Positions 7,754 to 16,445 of a DNA stretch of 40,697 bases are shown here, in pieces; within the stretch, counting starts at the first letter, position 1; each line of letters begins with the position of its first letter. The notes beneath the pieces are model-generated. The model did no database searches. It was not told the origin of the DNA and saw only the letters and a list, made by a program, of their open reading frames with translations. The DNA is from Azospirillum sp. B4 (GTDB lineage: Bacteria > Pseudomonadota > Alphaproteobacteria > Azospirillales > Azospirillaceae). The stretch spans positions 1 to 40,697 of the forward strand of contig NZ_BACU01000179.1 in NCBI RefSeq assembly GCF_000333275.1, in the 5' to 3' direction. A program made the position numbers and the translations under genes.

Positions 7754-9631
7754 GGGCAGGTCCCAAATCTGGGCGCGGCCGCCGGCCAGGCTGGCGTCCA
7801 GGACCGGATGAAGATCGAAGACGATGACCTCGTTCACCCCGACCTTGAGAAAGCTTTCCGGCACGAACAGGGTGCGCTGCGGGCCCACCGACCAATGACG
7901 GCCGAGATTGTGGCCGTTCACCCAGGCGTATCCTTTGCCCCAGCCGCGCATGTCCAGGAAGGTGTAGCCGGCCTCCTTGATCTCGAACGTGCCCCGATGG
8001 AACGCGGGGCCGTCGCCCATGCCGGCCTGGAACGCCAGGCCCGCCAGATCGTCCAGCGGCAGCCCCTCATGGCTCCAGCCCCGCAAAGGCTGGCCGTCCA
8101 GCGTCACCCCGCCGATGAGGCCCTTCTGGTCCCGGCCGATGCGCTCGCCATAATTGACGTGCCCCATGGTGTCGACCAGGATTTCCAGGCTGTCCCCGGC
8201 CTGGGCGGACAGGGTGATTTCCCGTTCGTTCAGGCGCCGGTCCAGCACGCCGACACGGCGGCCGTTGACCGACACCACGGCGTAATCGCGGACCTCGCCC
8301 ATGCGCAGGATGCCTTTGGCTGCCTTGGCGAAGCGGTGGCGATAGCGCATCAGGCCGTGGCCTTGGCCCAAGGATTCCAGCGTCCGGGGGGCCGGCGCCT
8401 CCACCGGCCGTCCGAACAGGGGCGTGAGCGCCGCCGTCTCGGTCAGCCGGAAGCGGGGAATTTCCAGCGCCTTCTGCGGCGCCGGCAGGGGGGCGAACCG
8501 CTCCGCCGGCAGATGGCGCCTCATCACCTCCAGCACCGCCGTGAACTTCGGCGTGGGGCGCCCGGCCTCATCCAACAGGGCGTCATAGTCGTAGCTGGAG
8601 ATGTCGGGCTGATAGGTTCCGGTCTTGCGATCGAAGTTGGCGCCGGCATCGAACCCGAACGACGTGCCGCCATGGGCCATGTAGAAGCTGACCGAGATCT
8701 GGCGGTCCAGCATCCATTTCAAGCTGTCGAGCAAGGGCGGCGCCGGCATCGCGGAATGCACCTCGCCGAAATGATCGAACCAGCCGCCCCAGAGTTCCGT
8801 GCAGATGCGCGGACCGGACGGCTTGAACGCGGCGTAGCGCTTGAACTCTTCCTCCGCCTTGTCCGTGGTGCCGAAATTGATGCCGTTGATCAGCGACGGC
8901 AGGGCGCCCTTCTCGATGACCGACGCGCCGTCCACCGTGTACAGCGCGCCGTCGAAGCCCGCCGACCGGATCTGGTCGCGCACGGCTTCCATATAGGCGC
9001 GGTCCTGCCCGAAGGAACCGTATTCGTTCTCCACCTGGGTCATCAGGACCGGTCCGCCCTTGTCGATCTCCAGATGGGCGACCTCCTGCCCCAGCCGCTT
9101 CAGCCAACGGCCGGACAGGTTCATGTAGGTGGGATCCAGCGACCGCGCCTTGACGCTTTCGTCAGGGAAAACCCAGGCCGGCAGCGCGCCGCCGTCCCAT
9201 TCCGCGCAGGCGTAGGGCCCGACGCGCAGCAGGACGTGCAGGCCTTCCTCTTGCGCCAGGGCCAGCCAGGCGGACAGGTCCAGGTTGCCGGTGAAGTCAT
9301 ACCGCCCCGGCGCCTTTTCATGGGCGTTCCAGAAGACGTAGGCGCTGAGCGTGTTCAACCCCAGGCTTTTCAGCTTGCGCAGGCGGTCGCGCCAGTCCGC
9401 ACGGGCGATGCGGGGGTAGTGCAGTTCCCCGGCCAGGATCTGCAAAGGCTGGCCGTCCAGCAGGAAGTGGTCGCCGCTGGTGGTGAACCGGCTGGTGCCG
9501 GCCCGCGCGGCGGTGAAGGGCGCCAGGGCGCCGGCGGTGAGACCGGCGGCGCCGGCCAGGAAGGTTCGGCGGGGGACCATGGCTGTCCGGTTCGTGAGAT
9601 CCTGGGGCGGGGTCGCGTCAGGCGTCGGCAT
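7736..9631 (-). CDS. GH35 beta-galactosidase, exported
   Basis: This is a retaining beta-galactosidase of family GH35, predicted to remove terminal galactose (for example beta-1,3-Gal of plant Lewis-a antennae). The 631 residues have a short N-terminal extension, then a Tat-like signal (PRRTFLAG) and the catalytic TIM barrel. QVENEYGSFG holds the expected acid/base Glu203 and CTELWGGWFDHFG the expected nucleophile Glu279. C-terminal jelly-roll domains follow, with GWGKGYAWVNGHNLGRHW typical of the family. The start at 9631 is supported by GGGAGG about 7 nt upstream, and the previous stop (GH125) is 14 nt away. The gene sits between GH125 and GH92, which are adjacent in the second copy of this module. 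Family assignment is firm; substrate is inferred from context. Confidence 0.92.
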   Translation of the reverse strand: MPTPDATPPQDLTNRTAMVPRRTFLAGAAGLTAGALAPFTAARAGTSRFTTSGDHFLLDGQPLQILAGELHYPRIARADWRDRLRKLKSLGLNTLSAYVFWNAHEKAPGRYDFTGNLDLSAWLALAQEEGLHVLLRVGPYACAEWDGGALPAWVFPDESVKARSLDPTYMNLSGRWLKRLGQEVAHLEIDKGGPVLMTQVENEYGSFGQDRAYMEAVRDQIRSAGFDGALYTVDGASVIEKGALPSLINGINFGTTDKAEEEFKRYAAFKPSGPRICTELWGGWFDHFGEVHSAMPAPPLLDSLKWMLDRQISVSFYMAHGGTSFGFDAGANFDRKTGTYQPDISSYDYDALLDEAGRPTPKFTAVLEVMRRHLPAERFAPLPAPQKALEIPRFRLTETAALTPLFGRPVEAPAPRTLESLGQGHGLMRYRHRFAKAAKGILRMGEVRDYAVVSVNGRRVGVLDRRLNEREITLSAQAGDSLEILVDTMGHVNYGERIGRDQKGLIGGVTLDGQPLRGWSHEGLPLDDLAGLAFQAGMGDGPAFHRGTFEIKEAGYTFLDMRGWGKGYAWVNGHNLGRHWSVGPQRTLFVPESFLKVGVNEVIVFDLHPVLDASLAGGRAQIWDLPGQVKE

Positions 9632-9645
9632 ACGTGTCCTCCCAC

Positions 9646-11082
9646 TCAGCGCACGGGCGCGCGCAGCAGCGCCGGCTTGCGGGCCAGCAGGTCGATCATC
9701 AATTCGCCGAACAGGGTGTTGGCCCAGGCGAACCAGGGGCGGGTGAAGTGCCCCGGGTCATCCTGGTCGAACGCCTCATGCATGAAGCCGGTACCGGCGT
9801 GCGTGGCCTTCAGCCAGGCCAGGCACTGACGGATCTCGCCATCGTCGTCGCTGGTCAGGGCGCGGACGATGATGGCCATGGGCCAGATCATGCGCAGGCC
9901 CTCATGCGGGCCGCCGATACCTTCCGCCGCCGCGCCCTGGAAGAAATAGGGATTGTCGCCGCTCCACACCCGCGCCCGGGTGCGACGGTAGAGCGGATCG
10001 TCGGCGGCACAGCACCCCAGATAGGGCAAGCCCAGCAGGCTGGGCACGTTGGCGTCGTCCATGAACAGGCGATTGCCGAAGCCATCGACCTCATAGGCCC
10101 AGATGTCCTGGCCATCCGCGTCGGACATGCGGCCATGGGCCCGCACCGCCGTCTCCACCTCCGCCGCAAGGGCCAGCGCGTCCTGGGCCAGCGCCTCCTC
10201 CCCGCCCACGGCGCGCCATAGGGGCGCCAGAAGCCGAAGGGCCGTTACCGCGAACAGGTTGCCGGGGATGTTGAAGGCGTACAGGCAGGCGTCGTCGGAG
10301 GGGCGGAACATGGCGTGGATCATACCCACCTTGCGCGTGGGAAAGCCGTAGCCGTCCAGCGCCAGGGTTTCCGTCGGCGTCTCCGCCTTGCGCAGGAAAC
10401 GATAGGGGCCGGGGCCGTCCTTGCGCTGCTGCTGGCGCAAGGTGGCAACCACCAGCCGCATGGCCGCCCGCCATTCCTCATCGAACGGGGTCACGTCCCC
10501 GGTGGCCCGCCAATAACCGTGGGCCAGGCGGATGGGATAGCACAGGCTGTCGATCTCCCACTTCCGTTCCGCCACGCCGGGCTTCATCTCGGTCATGTCG
10601 TCCACCGCCCATTTGTTGGGGGTGGTGCCCTTGGGATCCGGCAGGAAGGCGTTGGCGTAGGGGTCGATCAGGATGCAGCGCGCCTGGCGATGGATCAGGC
10701 CCTGGAACACCTGGCGCAGCACGGCGTCGTTCCTGGCCAGCGGCAGGTACGGCCAGACCTGGGCGGAGCTGTCGCGCAACCACAGGCATTCGATGTCGCC
10801 GGTGATGACGAAGCTGTCGGCCTTGCCGTCCAGCCGCCCCAGTTCCACCGTCGTGTCCAGGGTGTTGGGGAAGCAGTTCTCAAACAGCCAGGCCAGTTCC
10901 GGGTCGCCAATGCCCGCCTTCACCCGCGCCAGCTCCCGCTCCACCGCCGGGCTGGACACCTTGCGCTGGGCGGGCGGCGGGCGGCGGCTGGGCCGGTCTT
11001 CCGCCCGTGCGGATATGACCGGCAAACCGCCGGCCAGCACACCACCGGCCAAGCCCAGCATCGCGTCACGACGGCTGATCAT
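9646..11082 (-). CDS. GH125 exo-alpha-1,6-mannosidase, copy 1
   Basis: This metal-independent exo-alpha-1,6-mannosidase (GH125, former DUF1237) should remove the alpha-1,6 mannose left after GH92 action on the N-glycan core. The 478 residues begin with a Tat-like signal (ISRRDAMLG, then GLAGG). Family motifs include NTLDTTV, CLWLRDSSAQVWPYL, DPYANAF, MTEMKPGVAERKWE, MFRPSDDA (Asp263/264, one likely the general acid) and GTGFMHEAF (Glu436, likely base; assigned by family memory). The start is the ATG at 11082, with AAAGGGGGG upstream; an earlier in-frame ATG would only add a few residues before the Tat motif. It follows GH3 by 37 nt and precedes GH35 by 14 nt. It is homologous to 38685-40163. 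Confidence 0.92.
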   Translation of the reverse strand: MISRRDAMLGLAGGVLAGGLPVISARAEDRPSRRPPPAQRKVSSPAVERELARVKAGIGDPELAWLFENCFPNTLDTTVELGRLDGKADSFVITGDIECLWLRDSSAQVWPYLPLARNDAVLRQVFQGLIHRQARCILIDPYANAFLPDPKGTTPNKWAVDDMTEMKPGVAERKWEIDSLCYPIRLAHGYWRATGDVTPFDEEWRAAMRLVVATLRQQQRKDGPGPYRFLRKAETPTETLALDGYGFPTRKVGMIHAMFRPSDDACLYAFNIPGNLFAVTALRLLAPLWRAVGGEEALAQDALALAAEVETAVRAHGRMSDADGQDIWAYEVDGFGNRLFMDDANVPSLLGLPYLGCCAADDPLYRRTRARVWSGDNPYFFQGAAAEGIGGPHEGLRMIWPMAIIVRALTSDDDGEIRQCLAWLKATHAGTGFMHEAFDQDDPGHFTRPWFAWANTLFGELMIDLLARKPALLRAPVR

Positions 11083-11101
11083 CGCGCATCCCCCCTTTCG
11101 G

Positions 11102-11128
11102 CCTTTCACTTCGGCCCTTTCACTTCGG
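11102..11128. repeat. 14-bp tandem duplication at the GH3 stop codon
   Basis: CCTTTCACTTCGG occurs at 11102-11114 and again at 11116-11128. On the coding strand the unit CCGAAGTGAAAGGG, which contains the GH3 stop TGA, is repeated immediately downstream, in the gap before GH125. Confidence 0.9.
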
Positions 11129-13768
11129 TAGGGCCTGGCGGCCCTGGATGTCGACCGTCTTCTCCACCCCCGGGGTGAAATCCGGCTGCCCGCCGCCCAC
11201 GAAGACCTGATAGCGCCCGGCCTCCACCGCGCGGTTGCCGGCGGCGTCCACGCCGCTCACGTCGCGCGGTTCCACCGTGAACGCCACCCGCTTGCTTTCC
11301 CCCGGTTCCAGATGAACCCGCTGGAAGCCGGCCAGCAGGCGGCGCGGCGCCAGGGTACTGGCTGGCGGGGTGACGTACAGCTGCGCCACCTCCTCCCCCG
11401 GATGGTCACCCACGTTCCTGATGGTGACGCTGGCCGTCAGCGGCTGGCCGGCGGGCAGCTCGGCCGAGGACAGCGCCAGGTCGTCATAGGTGTAGCGGGT
11501 GTAGCTGAGGCCGAAGCCGAAGGGATACAGCGGCGTGCCCTCGAAATAGCGATAGGTGCGGCCGGTCATGGCGTAATCCACAAACGGCGGCAGATCGCGG
11601 ACGGAGCGGTAGAAGGTCACCGGCAGGCGGCCGGACGGGTTGTTGCTGCCGGTCAGCGTCTCGGCGAGCGCCCGGCCGCCCCGCTCACCGGGATACCAGG
11701 CCGCCAGGACGGCGTCGGCGTGGTCCTGCGCCCAGGTCAGCGCCACGGCGCTGCCGGACATCAGCACCACGACCAGGGGCTTGCCCGTCGCGGCCAAGGC
11801 TTCCAGCAACTGGCGCTGCGGCAGGGGCAGGCCGATGTCGGTGCGGTCGCCGCCGTCGAAGCCCGGCACGGCGATGCCCAATTCCTCCCCCTCCACATCC
11901 GGGGACAGGCCGACGAAGGCGACGATGGCGTCCGCGCCCTTGGTCGCTGCCACGGCCTCCGCCCGCTGCACCTCCGCCGGCGCCAGCCACATCAGGCGCA
12001 CGCCCTGGTCCTGACCGCTGTGCACCAGTTCCAGGCGCAGGCGATGGGGGCTGGTGCCCTCGACATGCAGGGGCACCATCAGGTCACCGTCCTTGCCGGT
12101 GCCCGGATCGTCCAGCACCAGCCGGCCGTCGAGGTACAGGCGGATGGGATCGTGCCCCCGGCAATCGAAGCAGCGGTCGACTCGCACGGCCAGCGTGTAG
12201 TCGCCGGGGCCCGGCGGCACCAGCAGGCCGGTCCAGCGCACGGCGTAGCGCCGCGCGTCCATCCCCGGCACTGGCGGCACCTTGTCCCAGTCGAAATCAA
12301 TGGTGCGGTCGGTACGGGTCAGCCGCGGTTCGCCGCTGAAATCCAGGCTGTCGAAATAGTCGCCCGTAAGGCCGGCTTCCGCCCCGCTGCCCGCCCCCGA
12401 CCTCAGCGCCGTTTCCGGCACCAGCACGGGCACGCCCTCCGCCAAGGTCGAGCCTTGGGCGTAGCGCACGGCGCCCACGCCGGGGGCCATGCGCAGCGCC
12501 GCCAGGGGCGTGTAGGCTTGGACGGCGGTGCCGTGGTAGTTGGCTTCCAGCACGCCCAGCGCGTCGGCGTTGGGACCCACCACGGCCAGGTTGGCACCGG
12601 GGGCCAGCGGCAGGGCGTTGTTGCGGTTCTTCAGCAGGACGATGGACTTGCGCGCCGCTTCCAGCGCCAGGGCCCGGGCGGCGACGTCGTCAATGCGCTC
12701 CGCCCCGATGTCGGCATAGGGATCGGTGGCAGCGAAGGCGCCCAAGCGGGCGCGGGCCGTCATGAGGCGCCGCGCCGCCTGGTCCACCGCCCCTTCCGTC
12801 ACCAGATGCTGGCTGACGGCGGCGCCCAGATCGGCGTAGGCGTAGCGCCCACCGCCGCCACAGTTGAGATCGGTGCCCGCCGACAGGGCGGCGGCGGCCG
12901 ACGCGGCGTTGTCGGCCCGGTAATGATGGAAGCGCGTCATGTCGTCCACGGCGTCGCAGTCCGACACGACATAACCCTTGAAGCCCCAGTCCCGGCGCAG
13001 CCTGCCGTTCAGCAATTCCGGATCGGCGCAAACGGGGGTGCCGTGCAGGGCGTTGTAGGCGCACATGACGGACCCCACCTGCCCTTCCGTCACGGCGGCG
13101 CGGAAGGCCGGCAGGTATGTGGCCTCCAGGTCATGGGGCGAGACATCGACATCGAAGGCATGGCGCCCCGCTTCCGGCCCGCTGTGCACGACGAAATGCT
13201 TCGCGGTGGCGATGGCCTTGGGATGCGCGGGGTCGGGGCCCTGGATGCCCTGGATGAAGGCGACGCCCAGGCGCCCGGTCAGGTAGGGGTCCTCGCCGTA
13301 CGTCTCCTGCCCCCGGCCCCAGCGCGGGTCCCGGAAGATGTTGATGTTGGGCGACCAGATGGTCAGACCCTGGTAACGGTCGTGGTCCGCCTTGGCGCCG
13401 GCGGCCCCCCCTGCACCGTTGTACTTGGCCCGCGCCTCGGTTGAGACGGTGTCGCCCACCCGGCGCAGCAGGTCGGTGTCCCAGGTGGCGGCCAGCCCGA
13501 TGGCCTGGGGGAAGACGGTGGCATAGCCGGCGCGGGCGACGCCGTGCAGCCCCTCGTTCCACCATTCATAGGCCGGCACGCCCAGGCGGGGAATTGCCGG
13601 CGCCGCGCTTTGGATCTGGCCGATCTTCTCCGCCAGGGTCATGCGGTTGACCAGGGCATCGGCATCGGGCGGGGCGGCCCCGATTTGGGACCAGGCACTG
13701 GAGGGCGCGGCCAAAGCCAGCAACACCCCCCACGCGGCCGCGCGGCCGCGCGCAAACCGGGCCCTCAC
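11120..13768 (-). CDS. GH3 beta-glycosidase with inserted PA14 domain (probable beta-xylosidase)
   Basis: This retaining GH3 enzyme is probably a beta-xylosidase or beta-glucosidase. In the Xanthomonas nix cluster the GH3 enzyme NixI removes plant N-glycan beta-1,2-xylose, and that role fits here. The 882 residues comprise a Sec signal (cleavage after SSAWS), the GH3 N-terminal barrel with nucleophile Asp about 269 in VVSDCDAVDD, the C-terminal alpha/beta domain interrupted by a PA14 domain (about 455-605), and a fibronectin-III-like tail (about 770-880). A conserved acidic stretch DVEGEELGI lies after PA14. The start is a GTG at 13768 that overlaps the GH2 stop as GTGA, which indicates translational coupling. 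A much longer upstream open frame is only a shadow of GH2. Substrate is inferred from context. Confidence 0.88.
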   Translation of the reverse strand: MRARFARGRAAAWGVLLALAAPSSAWSQIGAAPPDADALVNRMTLAEKIGQIQSAAPAIPRLGVPAYEWWNEGLHGVARAGYATVFPQAIGLAATWDTDLLRRVGDTVSTEARAKYNGAGGAAGAKADHDRYQGLTIWSPNINIFRDPRWGRGQETYGEDPYLTGRLGVAFIQGIQGPDPAHPKAIATAKHFVVHSGPEAGRHAFDVDVSPHDLEATYLPAFRAAVTEGQVGSVMCAYNALHGTPVCADPELLNGRLRRDWGFKGYVVSDCDAVDDMTRFHHYRADNAASAAAALSAGTDLNCGGGGRYAYADLGAAVSQHLVTEGAVDQAARRLMTARARLGAFAATDPYADIGAERIDDVAARALALEAARKSIVLLKNRNNALPLAPGANLAVVGPNADALGVLEANYHGTAVQAYTPLAALRMAPGVGAVRYAQGSTLAEGVPVLVPETALRSGAGSGAEAGLTGDYFDSLDFSGEPRLTRTDRTIDFDWDKVPPVPGMDARRYAVRWTGLLVPPGPGDYTLAVRVDRCFDCRGHDPIRLYLDGRLVLDDPGTGKDGDLMVPLHVEGTSPHRLRLELVHSGQDQGVRLMWLAPAEVQRAEAVAATKGADAIVAFVGLSPDVEGEELGIAVPGFDGGDRTDIGLPLPQRQLLEALAATGKPLVVVLMSGSAVALTWAQDHADAVLAAWYPGERGGRALAETLTGSNNPSGRLPVTFYRSVRDLPPFVDYAMTGRTYRYFEGTPLYPFGFGLSYTRYTYDDLALSSAELPAGQPLTASVTIRNVGDHPGEEVAQLYVTPPASTLAPRRLLAGFQRVHLEPGESKRVAFTVEPRDVSGVDAAGNRAVEAGRYQVFVGGGQPDFTPGVEKTVDIQGRQALPK

Positions 13769-16413
13769 GACCGGGGGCCCTTGGTGGCGCCGGCGAGCGA
13801 GCGCACGGACAGCGCCTGGCGCAGGGCCGCGATGTCGGCGGTGCCGCGCACGGCCAGCGAAATCGTCTGGCCCGGCAGCAGGTCGAAGGCGTTGTCCGAC
13901 AGGCTGGCGTCCTGGTCGCCAAATTCCACCCAGACGCCACGGGCCAGGCGCTGCGCCTTGATCGTCAGGGTATAGCCGTCGGCGGCGGGCTGCAGGTCGG
14001 CGGTCAGTCCCGGATCCGTCAGGGCCAGGTCGATGGCGTCGGCGAAATAGACGATCTCGCGCGACACCGGCTGGCCGCCCTGCAGCAGTTCCACCACCGC
14101 CACGGTGCGGGCGGGATCGGCCCCCTTCAACAGGGCGGCATCCTCGAAGGAGCCGACGTCCGTGCTGGACAGCGGCGCCAGGGTGACCGGCGTTGTCCGC
14201 TCCTGCCGCACGGTGCCGTCCAGGTCCATGACCCGCAGGCGCCATTGCGCCGCCAGCGGCGCGGTCAGGTCCGACACCAGGTGGATGTCGGTCTTGCCGT
14301 TATGCCGTTGCGCCGCCGCCAGCAGCGGGGCGTAGAAGCGGCGGGCATGGAACTGCAGCGCCTTCCACCGGCCGAAATAATCGATGCTGGACCAGGAGGC
14401 GCCGGGCCAGACGTCGTTCAACTGCCAGTATAGCGACCCCATGCTGTGGGGCCGTGACGCGCGCAGGTGCTCCGCCGCCATCTGGATGCCCTCGGCCTGC
14501 ATCACCTGGCTGAGGTAGACGAAGGACGCGAAGTCCTTGGGCTCGCCATAGTATTTGCGGATGTAGAACAGCAGCCGGTCGTTGCCGTTGCCATTGGCGA
14601 ATTTCTGGTGCGCCCGCATGACGGGCGAATTCGGGCTGGCCAGATCCTCCGCGTTGGCGAAGGCCCGCACGGTGCGCATCACCGGGAAGGATTGCAGACC
14701 GTACTCGGACTGGAAGCGCGGCGTGGTGTCCAGATAATCCTCCAGCGGGGCGGAACCGGACCACACCTTCCAGTAATGCTTGTCGCCATCGTCCATCTGG
14801 TCGGCGGGGCCGTCGAAGTCGGTGCTGGGCGTGCTGGCCCAATAGGGCACGCCGCCGGCATACTTGGCGACCACGCCGCGCAGCACGTCGCCGAACAGCA
14901 CGGTCATGCCGGTGACGATGCGTTCCCGCTCCGCCGGCGCGATGCCGTCCTTGAACGTCTGGCGGTCGGGCCAGGATTCCCAGCCGGTCTGCACCTCGTT
15001 GTTGCCGCACCACAGGACGATGCTGGGGTGGTCGCGCAGGCGTTTCACCTGGTCCACCGCCTCGGCCCGGCTGCTTTCGCGGAAGGCCACGTCATAGGGG
15101 GTGATGGCGCCGCCGAACATGAAGTCCTGCCACACCATGACGCCCATCTCGTCCGCCAGGTCGTAGAAGGCGTCGTCCTGGTAGTGGCCGCCGCCCCACA
15201 TGCGCAGCATGTTCATGTTGGCGTCGCGGGCCGAGGCCAGCAGGGCGCGGGCGGTTTCCGCCGGTACGCGGCTGGGGAAGCTGTCCATGGGAATGAGGTT
15301 GGCGCCCTTGGCGAAAACGGGGATGCCGTTCACCACGAACTCGAAGCTCCTGCCCCACTGGTCGGGCGCGCGGCGCAGTTCCACCTGGCGCAGGCCGGTG
15401 CGCTTGGTGGCCGTGGCCACCACCGCCGTGCCGTCGGTGATGGTCGCCTTGAAGGTGTACATCTCGGGCGCGCCGTAGCCCACCGGGTACCACAGGTGCG
15501 GATGATCGATGCGCACCGGCAGGCTGACCTGGTTGGTGCCAGCGTCCAGCGCCACATCCTGGGTGATGGCGGGCAGCGCCGTGCCATCGGGCGCCGTGGG
15601 TGTCACCGTCACGCGCACGGCTTCGGCGTGGTCGGCCGTGATCTCAAGCTCCGCGCGTACCGTCGCCGCCTCCGCCCCCACTTTCTGCTGGGCGATGTGG
15701 AAGTCCGCCAGACGGGGGCCGTCCCAGGCTTCCAGCCGCACCGGCCGCCAGATGCCCAGGGTGACGTAGCGGGGGCCCCAGTCCCAGCCGTACTGGTAGT
15801 TGGCCTTGCGCACGTAGTTGGAGGTCTGCTTGCCCGCCGGCTCATCGCCAAAGGCGCTGTCGAACTCTCCCGGCAGGGCATAGGGCTGCTTCAGCAGCCA
15901 GGGCTGCAGCTTGGCGATGGGGGAGTGCAGCGCCACCGACAGGGTGTTGGCGCCGGGGCGCAGCGCCTGCTTCACCGGCACGCGCCAGCGGCGGAACATG
16001 TTGTCGGCCGACAGCAGCGGTTTGCCGTTCAGGCTGACGTCGCCGAAGGTATCCAGCCCCTCGAACACCAGGTCGACATGGTCGTGGCGCAGCGTCGCCT
16101 CGTCCACCGCCAGGGTGGTGCGATAGTCCCAGTCCGCGAGGCCGATCCACTGCAGGCCGGCCTCGGCATCGCGGTAGAACGGGTCGCCGATGCGCCCCAG
16201 GGCCAGCAGGTCGGTCTGCACCGCCCCCGGCACCGTGGCCGCGCGCCACTGCGTTTCCTCCCCGTGGGTCTTGGCGGCCGGATCCTGCGGCGCCAGGCGA
16301 AAGGTCCAGCCCTGGTCCAGATCCCGCGCCACCGGCGCCGCTTGGGCCAGGGCGGGCGCCATCAGCGCCAAGGCGAACGCCAGGGACAGGGGACGGTTCT
16401 GGACGCGCGGCAT
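13765..16413 (-). CDS. GH2 beta-mannosidase, exported
   Basis: This family GH2 beta-mannosidase is expected to cleave the core Man-beta-1,4-GlcNAc bond once the alpha-mannoses are gone. The 882 residues have a Sec signal (ALAQA, cleavage near residue 25), a sugar-binding jelly roll (about 30-210), an immunoglobulin-like domain and a TIM barrel. Mannosidase-type motifs include NYQYGWDWGPRYVTLGIW, MWGGGHYQDDAFYDLADE, WCGNNEVQTGWE (acid/base Glu about 472) and FQSEYGLQSFP (nucleophile Glu about 569). The start at 16413 has AGAGGAA about 7 nt upstream; the more distal ATGs lack a signal peptide of their own. It lies 32 nt after GH20 and overlaps GH3 by 4 nt. Confidence 0.93.
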   Translation of the reverse strand: MPRVQNRPLSLAFALALMAPALAQAAPVARDLDQGWTFRLAPQDPAAKTHGEETQWRAATVPGAVQTDLLALGRIGDPFYRDAEAGLQWIGLADWDYRTTLAVDEATLRHDHVDLVFEGLDTFGDVSLNGKPLLSADNMFRRWRVPVKQALRPGANTLSVALHSPIAKLQPWLLKQPYALPGEFDSAFGDEPAGKQTSNYVRKANYQYGWDWGPRYVTLGIWRPVRLEAWDGPRLADFHIAQQKVGAEAATVRAELEITADHAEAVRVTVTPTAPDGTALPAITQDVALDAGTNQVSLPVRIDHPHLWYPVGYGAPEMYTFKATITDGTAVVATATKRTGLRQVELRRAPDQWGRSFEFVVNGIPVFAKGANLIPMDSFPSRVPAETARALLASARDANMNMLRMWGGGHYQDDAFYDLADEMGVMVWQDFMFGGAITPYDVAFRESSRAEAVDQVKRLRDHPSIVLWCGNNEVQTGWESWPDRQTFKDGIAPAERERIVTGMTVLFGDVLRGVVAKYAGGVPYWASTPSTDFDGPADQMDDGDKHYWKVWSGSAPLEDYLDTTPRFQSEYGLQSFPVMRTVRAFANAEDLASPNSPVMRAHQKFANGNGNDRLLFYIRKYYGEPKDFASFVYLSQVMQAEGIQMAAEHLRASRPHSMGSLYWQLNDVWPGASWSSIDYFGRWKALQFHARRFYAPLLAAAQRHNGKTDIHLVSDLTAPLAAQWRLRVMDLDGTVRQERTTPVTLAPLSSTDVGSFEDAALLKGADPARTVAVVELLQGGQPVSREIVYFADAIDLALTDPGLTADLQPAADGYTLTIKAQRLARGVWVEFGDQDASLSDNAFDLLPGQTISLAVRGTADIAALRQALSVRSLAGATKGPRS

Positions 16414-16445
16414 GGGAAATTTCCTCTGGTGCGGCATCAGCTTAG

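Noticed and set aside
7623..7895. N-terminal extension of the GH92 copy 1 frame
   Set aside because: It overlaps the 3' end of GH35, has no coding character, and the ATG at 7622 has a good ribosome binding site followed by the Tat motif.
13734..13749. Two adjacent GCGGCCGC palindromes in the GH3 signal-peptide region
   Set aside because: They encode the Arg-Gly-Arg-Ala part of the signal peptide and are expected by composition; no sign of a functional site.
13769..14245. N-terminal extension of the GH3 frame up to an ATG at 14245
   Set aside because: It lies wholly inside the GH2 gene in another frame and would bury the Sec signal. The GTG at 13768 overlapping the GH2 stop gives a clean signal peptide.
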